Assembly (NCBI GenBank): GCA_964248625.1
Contig: CAXTZG010000006.1
Coordinates: forward strand, 1-64,000
Source: Lichenicola sp964248625
GTDB taxonomy: Bacteria; Pseudomonadota; Alphaproteobacteria; Acetobacterales; Acetobacteraceae
Reading direction: 5' to 3'
Length of the DNA stretch: 64,000 nucleotides
The notes under the pieces: model-generated
What the model was told of the DNA's origin: nothing
Databases searched by the model: none
What the model saw: only the letters and a program-made list of their open reading frames with translations
In this document: in pieces, positions 36,166 to 45,674 of the stretch
How positions within the stretch are numbered: the stretch's first letter is position 1
Layout: the number at the start of each line of letters is the position of its first letter
Made by a program: the position numbers and the translations under genes

Positions 36166-37194
36166 ATGAAAATCATCGCCATCGAGGAACACACGTTTGA
36201 TCCTGGCATCGAACAGGCGACTCAGGCCGTTCGGGCGCAACAGGCCGCATACATGGCTGACCTGAACACCGGCACTGAAGGCGAGCCGCCACCCTCACAG
36301 AACCGTCCTTATATGCTTTCGGGTCGTGAGTTCATGCCGAAAATAATCGATGTGGGCGCCGGACGCTTGGCGGACATGGATGCACATGGCATCGACATGC
36401 AGGTGCTGTCATACAGCAGCACGCCCCAACTTGCCCCAGTCGATCAGGAGGTGGACCTCGTGAAGGCTGCAAACGACAAGCTTGCCGAAGCCGTGCGGAC
36501 ACATCCCACACGGTTCGCCGGTTTTGCGACCCTGCCTTGGCAGGATCCGCAGGCTGCCGCCTCCGAACTGAAAAGGGCAGTCCTCGATCTTGGCTTCAAG
36601 GGAACGCTGCTCATTGGCCGGCCGGGAGGGACCTTCCTTGACGATGAGCGATATGAGCCCGTCCTGGCGGCGCTGAACGAGCTGAAGGTACCTCTTTATG
36701 TTCACCCGGGGCCGCCTTTGCCGCAGGTCCAGAAGCCCTATTATGCTGGACTGGCGAAAGGCGTGACCGCGCGGTTGTCGCTGTTCGGCTGGGGCTGGCA
36801 CGCCGAGGCCGGGATTCAGGTCATACGCATGATGCTGTCCGGGATCTTCGACAAGTTTCCCGATCTGCGCATCATCAGCGGTCATTGGGGAGAAATGGTT
36901 CCGTTCTATCTTCAGCGGATGGATGATGCGATGTCACGCAACATCACCGGATTGTCCCGCACCATTACGGAAACCTATCTTTCCCATGTTTTCGTAACGC
37001 CGAGCGGCATGCTCAACCTGCCGCACTTCAAGTTCATTCACGAGGTTCTGGGTGCGGATCGTATCCTCTACTCGGTCGATTATCCTTATCTCTCCAACAC
37101 CGGCGCACGTGACTTTCTGGAGCAGCTCCCGGTCAGCCAGCAGGACAAGGAGAAGATCGCGCACCGCAATGTTGAAAAGCTGTTGTCCCTGTGA
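36166..37194 (+). CDS. Amidohydrolase-2 family protein (ACMSD/resorcylate decarboxylase-like)
   Basis: The start is ATG 36166 (MKIIAIEEHT), with CAGGAG ten bases upstream. The 342-residue protein has the E-E-H metal-binding variant near the N-terminus (IEEHTF), a strand LYVHPGPPLPQ with the metal-ligand His, then IISGHWGEMVPFYLQRMDD and LYSVDYPYLSN with the conserved Asp. These are the hallmarks of the PF04909 group, which includes ACMS decarboxylase, gamma-resorcylate and 2,3-dihydroxybenzoate decarboxylases. It is cytosolic and monocistronic. Decarboxylation or hydrolysis of an aromatic or cyclic acid is likely, but the substrate is unresolved. Confidence 0.83.
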   Translation: MKIIAIEEHTFDPGIEQATQAVRAQQAAYMADLNTGTEGEPPPSQNRPYMLSGREFMPKIIDVGAGRLADMDAHGIDMQVLSYSSTPQLAPVDQEVDLVKAANDKLAEAVRTHPTRFAGFATLPWQDPQAAASELKRAVLDLGFKGTLLIGRPGGTFLDDERYEPVLAALNELKVPLYVHPGPPLPQVQKPYYAGLAKGVTARLSLFGWGWHAEAGIQVIRMMLSGIFDKFPDLRIISGHWGEMVPFYLQRMDDAMSRNITGLSRTITETYLSHVFVTPSGMLNLPHFKFIHEVLGADRILYSVDYPYLSNTGARDFLEQLPVSQQDKEKIAHRNVEKLLSL

Positions 37195-37616
37195 CGGGCC
37201 GTTTACCGGTGAACAGGAACAAGAAACGGAGCTGAAAGACCACTCGCCAAATAAACTATGTATGGATATTTCCAACCTTCTGTGCCGCCAAGCGGATCGC
37301 TTCATGAGGAAGTCCGGTTTCTGCTTTGATGTCCGATGTCTTCCGATCGGTCATCGAGCCGGATCCGTTTGCACGGGTTGAGGCGCCACCGGCGCCTGAT
37401 ACCAGATCTCGATAGCGCTGATTTACGGCAGGATTTTCAGGAGGTGGCGGACGTGATCAACCCAATGAACGGGTCGGAGGTCGTCATGGCAGCGCCGCGG
37501 GCACTTTTGGAAAGACTACGATGCATCGAGGCTGCGCAGCTTGGCTTGAAGATTATGCCGCGCAAACGCGCCGACCTTTTAAAGGTCTGCTTCCTGCAGG
37601 TAGCAGGTATATATCT
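37195..37616. other. Convergent intergenic region after the amidohydrolase
   Basis: No supported gene. A plus frame at 37441-37620 reads NPMNGSEVVMAAPRALLERL, then RCIEAAQLGLKIMPRKRADL, which could be a relict coding piece, but no family is recognised. A clear terminator hairpin is not seen. Confidence 0.4.
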
Positions 37617-40466
37617 CTATTGAGGAACTGTCAGAGCCTGTGCGGCCGCTTGTCGGAGTTGCGTCTTCAGCCACAGGAGCTGACCTGCAACGGTGACGTG
37701 TATTTCCGCCATGATCGAAACAAGAGACTGATCGCGAAGTGCTGCAGCTGCAGCTGACACGATGTCGATGGTAACCTCGCAGTCAGCCGCCAAACCATGG
37801 AGGCGCTGCATATCCTGCAGCAGATCAAGATCTGTGCTTGCACGGTGCTTTACCGGTGAATCAATACCGTCTGTCGGTTGCAAACGTACGGGAACCTTGT
37901 AGCGCTCCAGGAGCTGACGAAGATTATCGCGCTGACGAAGCAGTTTGGCTGCGAACGATCCGGCAGTGTCCCTCACGTCGGGAACATTGGAGTAGGTGGA
38001 GCTTAACTCCGCAAAACCCTCGGCCAAACGAGCATTGCTCACATTCAGCTTGCGAAGGTAATCTCCTACATGGCTGCGCGCTTGCAACTGTGTTCCTTTC
38101 AAGGGCATAGCCGCAACAGACGGAGCAAGCGCATTGCCAGCTCCCGGAGCTTTGCCGCCAAAGCCTCCATCGGACAAGGTCACGCTGACTGCAGCATACT
38201 TGAACTGCGGTTGCTTGCTGACAGGATCGCACGCGAATCGGGTAAGCTCGTTGGCGGCACGCAAGCCTTCCTGGCTTCCGCTGTTGCTGTAGTGGAAGGG
38301 AACAAAGACGTGTCCGTCCAGTCCATCACCGATGCGGGCGCGTGCCTGTATCGCGCCGCGTCGCGAGCGCAGGGACAGCATGCTTCCATCCTCCGCGCCG
38401 AGCCGCATTGCGTCAGCGCGGGTGATCTCGACAAACGATGCCGGTGCCGCGTCGTTCAGCTCCGCCACCCGCCCGGTTTTCGTACGTGTATGAAACTGGG
38501 TGAGCACGCGGCCGGTCGAGAGGGCGAACGGATACTCGGGATCGGGCATCTCGGGTGCGGGCTGATAGTGGGCTGCCTTGAGAAAGGCCCGGCCTTGCGG
38601 GTTGCTGGCCTTGTAGTCCTCCGGGGTGACGGCGGCGCCGGTCTGCAGATCGTGACCGAAGGTCTGGCAGATGTCAGGGTGTGTGGGAAAGACGTGGTCC
38701 TCGTAAAGCCGCGTGGCGCCCTGGGGATGGGCCCCATTGCAAGGCCAGGGAATGCCCGAGCCGCCGGACAGCTTGTCGTAGGTCAGTCCGGTATAGTCGC
38801 AGGGCCGCCCGCCCGAGCAGGCCTTCCAGGCGTCGAACGCCGCTTCCGGCGTGCGCCATTTGATCAGCGGCGCACCGTGCTGGTCACGGAAATCCATGCG
38901 CCTGGCGTAGTCCAGGAAGATGTCGAAATCGCTGCGTGCTTCCCCGGGCGGATCAACCGCTTTGTGGCTGATATGCACGGTGCGGTCGAAATTGGTGAAG
39001 GTCCCGGTCTTCTCCGCCCAGATCGCGGCTGGCAGAACCACGTCGGCGAGTTGCGCAGTTTCCGTCATGAACGCGTCCTGCACCACCGTGAAGAGCTCCC
39101 GCCTCGCGAGAAGTGCGCGAATGCGCGGCAGGTCCGGCATGGACACCGCCGGGTTGGTGCACTGGATCCAGAGCAGACGGATCGTGCCGGCCTCGGCATA
39201 GCGGAAGATGTCCAGCGCCGTCGTCCCGGGCGCCCAATGCGGCAGCGTCGCCGGTGCAACGTTCCAGAGCCGGGCGAGCTCGGCGACATGGTCCGGATTC
39301 TGCCAGTTGCGGGAGCCGCTCAGGTCCTCGAAGACGCCGCACTCGCGGGTGTTCTGCGCGGTTGGCTGACCGTTCATCTGCAGCACCCCGCAGCCGGGCC
39401 GGCCGATCAGGCCGCGCAGGAGGTGGATGTTGTTGATCTGGCAGGCGGACGCCGTGGCTTGGTGACTTTGATAGATCCCCTGCAGGCACGTGGAGACCAG
39501 GCTCGGCGCCTGGCCGATGATGGTGGCGGTCTTGCGGAGCAGCGCCTCCGGCACGCCCGTGATGCCCTGCACCCGGTCCGGCGGGTAGGCAGCCACCACG
39601 GCCCGCAGCGCGTCCATGCCTGTCGTGTGGGACGCAACGAAGCTCGTGTCGACGTGTCCGTCCTCGATCAGCAGGTGCAGCAACCCGTTCAACAGCGCCA
39701 GGTTGGTGCCCGCGCGCGGGGCGAGCCAGATGTCGGCCTCGGCCGCGGTGGGCGTGCGGCGCGGATCGATCACGATCAGCCCGGGCGGCGCGGCGCCACG
39801 GCGGCGATCCAGGATGCGCATCCACATGACGGTGGTGGTCAATGCCGGGTTGTGGCCGGCCAGCAGGATGCAGGCGGTGGTGTCGAGATCCTCCACGCTG
39901 CCCGGCTGTCCGTCGGCACCGAAGCTTTCCTTCAGGGCAGCACTTGCCGTCGCCGTGCAGAGGCGGATGTTGCCGTCGACATGCGGCGTGCCAAGGCCGG
40001 CCTTGGCCAGGACCGCCAGCGTGTAGTACTCCTCCAGCATCAGCTGGCCGCTGCTGTAGATGCCAATCGCGCCGGCGGTGAAGCGGTCGATCGTCTCACG
40101 GGAGCGGCGGACGACCAGGGACATCGCCTCATCCCAGCTCGCCTTCCGGAACAGTCCTCCGTCGCGGATCAGGGGATGTGTCAGCCGGTCGGCGCTGTTG
40201 TTCGCTGCCCAGCCGTACAACCCCTTGGGACCAAGCCGGCCGCGGTTGGACCGGTCAAGCGGTCGCCCGCGAACCCCGACGATGCGGCCTCCCTTCACGC
40301 CGATGTCGAGCGCGCATCCGTTCGAGCAGAGCACGCAGGCGGACTGCACCCAGCGATCGGGGGTTGACGTCGTCCGGAAGTCTACCCGCGAGGGCCAGGT
40401 GCCCTCACCAACAAAGGGCGTCCGTGCGCCCCAGGGATCGGAGATGCTGTCGCGGGAGTCAGCCAT
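37617..40466 (-). CDS. Molybdopterin-dependent oxidoreductase (NasA/FdhG-like) with helical C-terminal extension
   Basis: The protein has 949 residues. The N-terminal [4Fe-4S] motif has Cys 44, 47 and 51 (CVLCSNGC), but the fourth Cys expected near residue 79 is Gly (RGRLGPKG), leaving the otherwise conserved Lys. The molybdenum-binding Cys occurs in GNIRLCTATASAALKESFG. Further blocks are GCGVLQMNGQPTAQNTRECG, FMTETAQLADVVLPA and the C-terminal molydopterin-dinucleotide domain from about residue 640 (FALSTGRVLTQFHTRTKTGR, FVPFHY). The last ~130 residues form an extra helical domain of unknown function. It probably oxidises or reduces a small substrate such as nitrate or formate, with the Rieske fusion upstream as partner. 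The fold is certain, the substrate is not. Confidence 0.82.
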   Translation of the reverse strand: MADSRDSISDPWGARTPFVGEGTWPSRVDFRTTSTPDRWVQSACVLCSNGCALDIGVKGGRIVGVRGRPLDRSNRGRLGPKGLYGWAANNSADRLTHPLIRDGGLFRKASWDEAMSLVVRRSRETIDRFTAGAIGIYSSGQLMLEEYYTLAVLAKAGLGTPHVDGNIRLCTATASAALKESFGADGQPGSVEDLDTTACILLAGHNPALTTTVMWMRILDRRRGAAPPGLIVIDPRRTPTAAEADIWLAPRAGTNLALLNGLLHLLIEDGHVDTSFVASHTTGMDALRAVVAAYPPDRVQGITGVPEALLRKTATIIGQAPSLVSTCLQGIYQSHQATASACQINNIHLLRGLIGRPGCGVLQMNGQPTAQNTRECGVFEDLSGSRNWQNPDHVAELARLWNVAPATLPHWAPGTTALDIFRYAEAGTIRLLWIQCTNPAVSMPDLPRIRALLARRELFTVVQDAFMTETAQLADVVLPAAIWAEKTGTFTNFDRTVHISHKAVDPPGEARSDFDIFLDYARRMDFRDQHGAPLIKWRTPEAAFDAWKACSGGRPCDYTGLTYDKLSGGSGIPWPCNGAHPQGATRLYEDHVFPTHPDICQTFGHDLQTGAAVTPEDYKASNPQGRAFLKAAHYQPAPEMPDPEYPFALSTGRVLTQFHTRTKTGRVAELNDAAPASFVEITRADAMRLGAEDGSMLSLRSRRGAIQARARIGDGLDGHVFVPFHYSNSGSQEGLRAANELTRFACDPVSKQPQFKYAAVSVTLSDGGFGGKAPGAGNALAPSVAAMPLKGTQLQARSHVGDYLRKLNVSNARLAEGFAELSSTYSNVPDVRDTAGSFAAKLLRQRDNLRQLLERYKVPVRLQPTDGIDSPVKHRASTDLDLLQDMQRLHGLAADCEVTIDIVSAAAAALRDQSLVSIMAEIHVTVAGQLLWLKTQLRQAAAQALTVPQ

Positions 40467-40514
40467 GCCGCTGCCGACGAGCTTTTCTGACGTGGAGGAT
40501 CGGCGCGAGTATCT

Positions 40515-42008
40515 TCAGATCTTCTCCAGCAGGCTGATCTTCAACGCCCGGAATGCTCGGCGTGCCTGCGATGTGCGTTCCTTTTCCAGCAAGTGCTCCA
40601 GCTCGGCGCCAAGCTCCAGCAGGCGGCGCTCGCTCAGGCGTGCGGCTTCCTTGAACATCGACTTCTCTTCCGAGCCCGCATGGTGCAGGAACGCCGCCTG
40701 CAGCGCCGTCAGATGGGCCTCGAACTCCTGGCTGCCGAGTGGAAACTTGACGGTTTGTGCCAGCAGGTCGGCGAGCACGCCGTGCTCGGCATACGCGATC
40801 TCGGTATCCTCGCTGACGGTGCGCACGGCTGGATAGAAGATGGCGTCCTCGATGACCTCATGGATGTCCAGCTCGGCTGCCAGCGTGCGCATCAGCTCGT
40901 GCCGCTGCGCATCCGTGCCCGGTGCTGCCAGCATGCGCTCGAACATGCGGCGCATGAGCTCATGGTGCTCGTAGAGCACGGCCATGGCGGTTCGGGGAGC
41001 TGAAGCGTCCGCGTCCTGTCCGGGGAAGGCATCCGGCTTGCTGACACGGACGGCATCCGGCTCGTGGGCGAGTGAGGCGCTGGTCACCACGTGGTCACCC
41101 GGCTCCTGCTCGCGCCGCAGCTCGACCATGCCATCCTGTAGCCGCACCTCGTAGCGCGGCTGCGGGCAGGTGGAGGGACCCGTCGCAGGCTGTCCCGTCT
41201 TCAGGTCGAACCGCGAGCCGTGCCAGGGGCAGACCAACGTCCCGTTCAGCACCCACCCCTCGTCCAGGGGACCGCCAGCGTGCGCGCAACGGGCGCCCAT
41301 GGCGTGCACGTGGTCGCCCTGGCGGACGAGCGCGATGCCGATCTCGCTGCGCGCCACCTCGTCCCAGACGGCCACGCGATAGGGTTTGTTTTCGGGCAGG
41401 CTGGCGAACGTCGCGACGGCCGTAAACTCGCGCGGCACGGGGCTGCGGTCAGCGTGGTCCACGGCGGCCCGGCGGCGGTAGACAAGGTGGCCGCCCAGGT
41501 AGCCGCCAATGGTCATGGTCGCATAAGCGGCGGCACTCACCCATATCCCGGCAGCGCGGCGTTCCTGCCGGCGCAGACGGCCAGACCACAGGTTCAGGCC
41601 AAGCGTCGTGATGTTGACCGTGCCGTGCACGAGCCCGACCCGTTTGTCCCGTCCGTTCAAAGCCAGCCAGTCCGCCAGCCCGGTCGCGATGGCCGCCGTG
41701 GCGCCAACCGAGCCGGCTGTCAGCGCTACGTCCGCCGCGCGGACGGTGCTGCGGTGGCGCAGCAGGCCGACGGCGCCCAGCAGGTCCAAGCCGAATGCGA
41801 GGGTCCAGGTGCCGATGGGGATAGCCACGATCATGGGGTGGACGGGATGACCGTATGGTCGGCCGTGCAAGGTATCAGCCACCGTCTTGCCGGGCCGGCC
41901 GCCGAGCTGGCCGGTCCGGGAGATGGCCTTGCCGATCGCATAGGCGGGACGGTCCAGACTTTCGGCCGCTTCGATCTGGCCGATCAAAGCATCGAGGCTC
42001 TTTGGCAA
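40515..42008 (-). CDS. DUF2231 - Rieske [2Fe-2S] - hemerythrin fusion protein
   Basis: The TTG at 42008 is the only reasonable start (CTGGAGAA seven bases upstream), giving 497 residues. Residues ~45-185 form a DUF2231 membrane domain (HGRPYGHPVHPMIVAIPIG, four helices). Residues ~195-300 are a Rieske domain with both cluster motifs, CAHAGG and CPWHGSRFDL. Residues ~345-490 are a hemerythrin-like HHE domain (EHHELMRRMF, ELDIHEVIEDAIFYP, HHAGSEEKSMF). The combination suggests a membrane-attached electron-transfer protein with an O2-, NO- or iron-sensing di-iron module. It is 48 bases upstream of the molybdoenzyme on the same strand, so the two probably form an operon and a redox pair. Confidence 0.85.
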   Translation of the reverse strand: MPKSLDALIGQIEAAESLDRPAYAIGKAISRTGQLGGRPGKTVADTLHGRPYGHPVHPMIVAIPIGTWTLAFGLDLLGAVGLLRHRSTVRAADVALTAGSVGATAAIATGLADWLALNGRDKRVGLVHGTVNITTLGLNLWSGRLRRQERRAAGIWVSAAAYATMTIGGYLGGHLVYRRRAAVDHADRSPVPREFTAVATFASLPENKPYRVAVWDEVARSEIGIALVRQGDHVHAMGARCAHAGGPLDEGWVLNGTLVCPWHGSRFDLKTGQPATGPSTCPQPRYEVRLQDGMVELRREQEPGDHVVTSASLAHEPDAVRVSKPDAFPGQDADASAPRTAMAVLYEHHELMRRMFERMLAAPGTDAQRHELMRTLAAELDIHEVIEDAIFYPAVRTVSEDTEIAYAEHGVLADLLAQTVKFPLGSQEFEAHLTALQAAFLHHAGSEEKSMFKEAARLSERRLLELGAELEHLLEKERTSQARRAFRALKISLLEKI

Positions 42009-42924
42009 ATGAATTCTCCAGCAGGGAAATCATGGAGTCCGGCAACGCAGAGGCCAACACATCGTCGTCGGAGTGACACGCACGTGATAAGGATCGCTTG
42101 GGAACTTGGCACCCTACGGGATCAGACAGGAACCCGGTCAGCGGTCGCCGTAACAAGCATCCTCCGTCGCCTCAGGATCCGATATCGGCCGGATGGTCGT
42201 CATCGTGGTTGCGCCAGAACACCGTGAAGGACACATACCTACCGGCCAACACCCTCATCATCATGAAGCCGATGCGTTAGCGACCCGACGACCGCGAGCG
42301 GTTACCAGCCGTTCTTTGTATCCTGCAAAATCGTCGCAGTTTCCACAAAAACTAGCCTTATCATCAATGATCCGCCGTAGAAGCATGGGCGTGTCTTGAT
42401 GCCAGAATGTTGCTCCACTGTTGCAAGGAGAAACCGCAGTTGCGTTCCGGTTCAGAAAAAGCGCTGTTACATGGATCGGGTGATGGTTTGCATCGGCCCT
42501 GTTCTTGAGTTCGTCAGACTGGATAAGCAAAGATCGGCCTGGCGAGGCGGATCATGCGGTTGACCTGATCGACGCCATGCTGAGCGAGCATCGGGACATG
42601 AGAGCCGCCAGGGCATGCTCGGCCATGGCGTCTATCCCGGGGCGATCTGCACCGTGCTGGGCAAAGCGGTCTGGCATCGGACCAGCGCCACCCTGAACAA
42701 CCGCTTCGAGCAGGATCATCGCGGCACCAAGGGCAGGATCCGACATGTGTGCGGCTTCAAGAGCCACGACGCGACCGGCCGCTTCCGGTTCACAAGAAGC
42801 GCCCGAGCTGCGCTTGGGATCAGGCAGAACGCATGACCCGGCAAATTCCTATAAAGAGAATTCGAAACGCTGGCGCAGGTGTGAGAACCTCAGAAGAGCT
42901 TCATGTCGGTTCTGCTTGCTTGGT
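42009..42924. other. IS-scarred, lower-GC intergenic region
   Basis: The 916 bases contain the IS6-type transposase remnant at 42615-42836. The 42290-42470 part is notably AT-richer than the genome. A minus frame at 42261-42530 (89 residues, including ALFLNRNATAVSPCNSGATF) has no recognised family. No intact gene is supported. The promoter of the Rieske operon should lie just above 42020. Confidence 0.45.
42615..42836 (+). mobile_element. IS6-type transposase C-terminal remnant
   Basis: A frame ending at 42836 contains LNNRFEQDHRGTKGRIRHVC followed by GFKSHDATGRF. This corresponds to the end of the IS6/IS240 DDE domain (YLNN-x-x-EQDHR-x-IK-x-R-x-R-x-x-GFKS) and includes its catalytic Glu. 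Upstream residues do not match, so the catalytic Asp residues and N-terminal HTH are lost. Confidence 0.6.
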
Positions 42925-44106
42925 TCAGGCCCCGCCGCGCAGCGGGCGAAAGAAGGCTTGTATGTCGGCGGCAAGTAGCTCCGGCTGCTCCATCGCCGCA
43001 AAATGGCCGCCAGCCGGCATTTCCGTCCAGCGATGGACGTCGAAGAAGCGTTGGGCCCATTCCTTGGGAGCGGTCGCGATGTCCTTCGGGAACAGCGCGA
43101 AGCCGGCCGGGGCGCCCTTCGAGCCAAGGAGACCTTTCGCCCCGTCGATTGCAGTTTGCACCAGCCCAGGCTTGGTAAAGTCGCGGTAGGCCAGGAAGGA
43201 CGTGCCGATCGTTTGCGTGATCCAATAGAGCATGGCGTTGGTGATCAGCTCGTCGGGCGTGTAGCTGTTGCAGGGATCGCCGCCGCAGTCGCTCCAGGCC
43301 TGGAACTTCTCGACCGTCCAGGCCAGCAGGCCGGCAGGTGAGTCGTTCAGCGCCGCTGCCGGCGTCCAGGGCTTGGTGCCCTGGATGTGCATGTAGCCGC
43401 CACCTTCCGCGCGGAACCGCGTCACCGCCGCGAGATATCTGGCTTCGGCCGCGCTCACCTCCGCGGGGGACGCCTGGGCGTGGCCGAGCGGCACATCGGT
43501 CATGTGCACGCCCACGACGGCGCCAGCGTGATCGCGGGCGAGCTGTTCGCACACCATGCTGCCGATGTCGCCGCCGTGGGCGCCGTAGCGGGCGAACCCC
43601 AGCACATCGGTCATCAGCCGGTGGCACACGGCACCGAAGCGACCCTCGCCAGCGCCATGCGGGGCGCGGGTGGAGAAACCGTAGCCGGGCAGGCTGGGCG
43701 CGACCACCGTGAAAGCGTCGGCGGGATTACCGCCGTGGGCGCCGGGCTCGGTGAGCAGCGGGATCAGCTTGGCAAAGCGGTTGAAGCCGTCCGGCCAGCC
43801 ATGGGCAAGCAGCAGTGGAAATGGTGCCGGGCCGCGTCCTTCCGCCTGCACGAAATGCATCGTGGTACTGCCCACCGGCGCCTGAAACTGCGGCAAGACG
43901 TTGAGCGCCGCCTCCTGCGCACGCCAGTCGTAGCCATCCCGCCAACGGGCCACCAGGTCGGATAGCACAGCGAGGTTCATGCCGTCCTCCCACCCGGGGG
44001 TCTCGGGCGATGGGGGCGGGCGAAAGGCGGCGAGGCGCCGGGCCAGATCATCGAGGACGGATTGCGGCACGTCGATGCGGAAGGGCGTGAGGGGGGCTGT
44101 CATCAT
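42925..44106 (-). CDS. Epoxide hydrolase (alpha/beta fold, EHN domain)
   Basis: This 393-residue protein runs from the paired ATG codons at 44106/44103. An in-frame extension to 44151 looks non-coding. The N-terminal EHN domain (PFRIDVPQSVLDDLARRLAAFR) is characteristic of microsomal-type epoxide hydrolases. Core motifs are LLLAHGWPDGFNRF (oxyanion), APSLPGYGFSTRAP, the nucleophile GAHGGDIGSMV (Asp), and the final His in EMPAGGHFAAMEQPE. It opens epoxides to diols in the cytosol. It is divergent from an AraC regulator, with about 155 bases between starts, which suggests inducible detoxification or catabolism. Confidence 0.87.
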   Translation of the reverse strand: MMTAPLTPFRIDVPQSVLDDLARRLAAFRPPPSPETPGWEDGMNLAVLSDLVARWRDGYDWRAQEAALNVLPQFQAPVGSTTMHFVQAEGRGPAPFPLLLAHGWPDGFNRFAKLIPLLTEPGAHGGNPADAFTVVAPSLPGYGFSTRAPHGAGEGRFGAVCHRLMTDVLGFARYGAHGGDIGSMVCEQLARDHAGAVVGVHMTDVPLGHAQASPAEVSAAEARYLAAVTRFRAEGGGYMHIQGTKPWTPAAALNDSPAGLLAWTVEKFQAWSDCGGDPCNSYTPDELITNAMLYWITQTIGTSFLAYRDFTKPGLVQTAIDGAKGLLGSKGAPAGFALFPKDIATAPKEWAQRFFDVHRWTEMPAGGHFAAMEQPELLAADIQAFFRPLRGGA

Positions 44107-44260
44107 GCGACATCGAACGCCGCGCAGGCCCCGGCGATCCACGCCATGCAAGCGTCAGCCGGTTGATTCGCCGCTTCGGGCAAGTTCATGAGGGCCAACC
44201 CATGGATGCCGGGAGCCCGGCCCACTGGACGGTCCCTCGCGCGGCTCGTAAGCGGGTGCC

Positions 44261-45181
44261 ATGGCAGCCGATGAACTCGATCGACTTCTCACCACCTTGG
44301 CGATCCGCCTGCATGCGTGCTCCGTGTGTCAGATCCAGCACGGCTGGGGCCTCGCCTACTCGGCCTTCGACGCGATCACGATCCATTTCGTTCTGGCTGG
44401 ACAGGGTGTCCTACGCGTCGGCACGGGTCCCATCCTGCCGTTCGCCGCACGGAGTGCACTCGTCGTGCCTGCGCACCAGCCGCATGTGCTGGGCGGGTCG
44501 GGACCGGGCATCCAGTTCCTGCGTGCCGATGAGCACTGCTCCATGCTCGGCGATGGCTTGGTTTCGTTCAGGGCCGGAGATGGCAGCCGTGACGTCCTCA
44601 TGCTGTGCGGGATGATCTCTGCGTCCCACAACAGCGCGCTCGGTCTGTTCGAGCTGTTGCGCGAGCCGTTGATCCAAGACTTCTCCGCCGATGCCAGCAT
44701 GTCATCCGTCTACGACCTGATGCTGGCCGAGGTCACGCGGCCGGGCCTGGGCATGCAAGCGATGACAGAGGTGTTGATGAAACAATGCCTCATCGCTCTG
44801 CTGCGGCAGCATCTTCTGCACGATGGTGCGGACTCGCCCTTGTTCACCGCTGTCCATCATCCGCGGCTCGCCCGTGCCGTGCTCGCCATCCTCGATCGGC
44901 CTGCCGCGTCGCATAGCGTCGGCAGCCTGGCTGATCTCGCAGGGATGAGTCGCGCATCGTTCGCCGAACACTTCTCGATCGCGTTCCAGCAAGGACCGAT
45001 CGACTTCGTGCAGAAAGTCCGTCTCCGCATTGCAGCGCGTCTCCTGACCACCACGGACCTGCCATTGAAGATAATCGCGCAGACCGTTGGCTATGCGAGC
45101 CATCCCTCCTTCAGTCGCGCCTTCAACAAAGCCTATGGCATCGACCCGCTGAACTTTCGTCGATCGGACATGCCTCCATGA
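44261..45181 (+). CDS. AraC-family transcriptional regulator (cupin_6 sensor)
   Basis: This 306-residue protein has an N-terminal cupin sensor of the AraC_binding_2/cupin_6 type (YSAFDAITIHFVLAGQGVLR, ARSALVVPAHQPHVLGG). A C-terminal AraC double helix-turn-helix follows, about residues 205-300, with VGSLADLAGMSRASFAEHF in the first HTH and PLKIIAQTVGYASHPSFSRAF in the second. It is transcribed divergently from the epoxide hydrolase, which is its likely target. Such regulators often respond to aromatic or electrophilic compounds. Confidence 0.87.
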   Translation: MAADELDRLLTTLAIRLHACSVCQIQHGWGLAYSAFDAITIHFVLAGQGVLRVGTGPILPFAARSALVVPAHQPHVLGGSGPGIQFLRADEHCSMLGDGLVSFRAGDGSRDVLMLCGMISASHNSALGLFELLREPLIQDFSADASMSSVYDLMLAEVTRPGLGMQAMTEVLMKQCLIALLRQHLLHDGADSPLFTAVHHPRLARAVLAILDRPAASHSVGSLADLAGMSRASFAEHFSIAFQQGPIDFVQKVRLRIAARLLTTTDLPLKIIAQTVGYASHPSFSRAFNKAYGIDPLNFRRSDMPP

Positions 45182-45674
45182 TCAGCCCTGATACTCACAA
45201 GCCGTCGAGTCAGCGCTCTTACCAGATCGTCCAACTCAGTTAGCAGATCGTCCAAGTGCTTGGTTTGTCGGAAACCCGGCCAAAGCCCACTCCTTACGGC
45301 CGCAAGATCCAGTCCTGGGCACTTCCGTGGCGCCTGGTCGGTTGGCGCTGCAGCACGAAGGATCACCCGCCGATGCACAGCACCCGCTCGTTGATCCTGG
45401 TGACCGCCCCGGCCGTGCTCGCCAAATGCCAGATGGCGTCGATGGTTCCGGACCCCACCGGCGGGCCGACGCAGACATGCTGCGGGTCCTGACCGCGTTA
45501 CCGGTCGAGCAGGCGCGTGCGCAGTCCATGCCGGGCGGCGCTGCGACCATCATTGCAGTCTCGATGGACCTGCCCGCCAAGATGCCGGTGGCAGACGCGT
45601 GACCGACATCCAGGTCGCTGGGGCTGCCGACCAGCCGGCGTGCTCAATCCCACTGATGAGTTAAGGAGGACCAA
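45182..45674. other. Intergenic region with probable coding debris
   Basis: No intact gene. A plus frame ending at 45602 contains VLTALPVEQARAQSMPGGAA followed by IIAVSMDLPAK. Its codon use is close to genomic style, but it lacks a start and any recognised family. AAGGAGG-type bases at 45662-45669 form the ribosome-binding site of the next gene. Confidence 0.4.

Noticed and set aside
38070..40367. 765-residue plus-strand frame across the molybdoenzyme
   Set aside because: Shadow frame. The minus strand carries the molybdopterin oxidoreductase motifs.
42261..42530. 89-residue minus-strand frame in the AT-richer patch
   Set aside because: No recognised domain, no convincing ribosome-binding site, and located in IS-scarred DNA.
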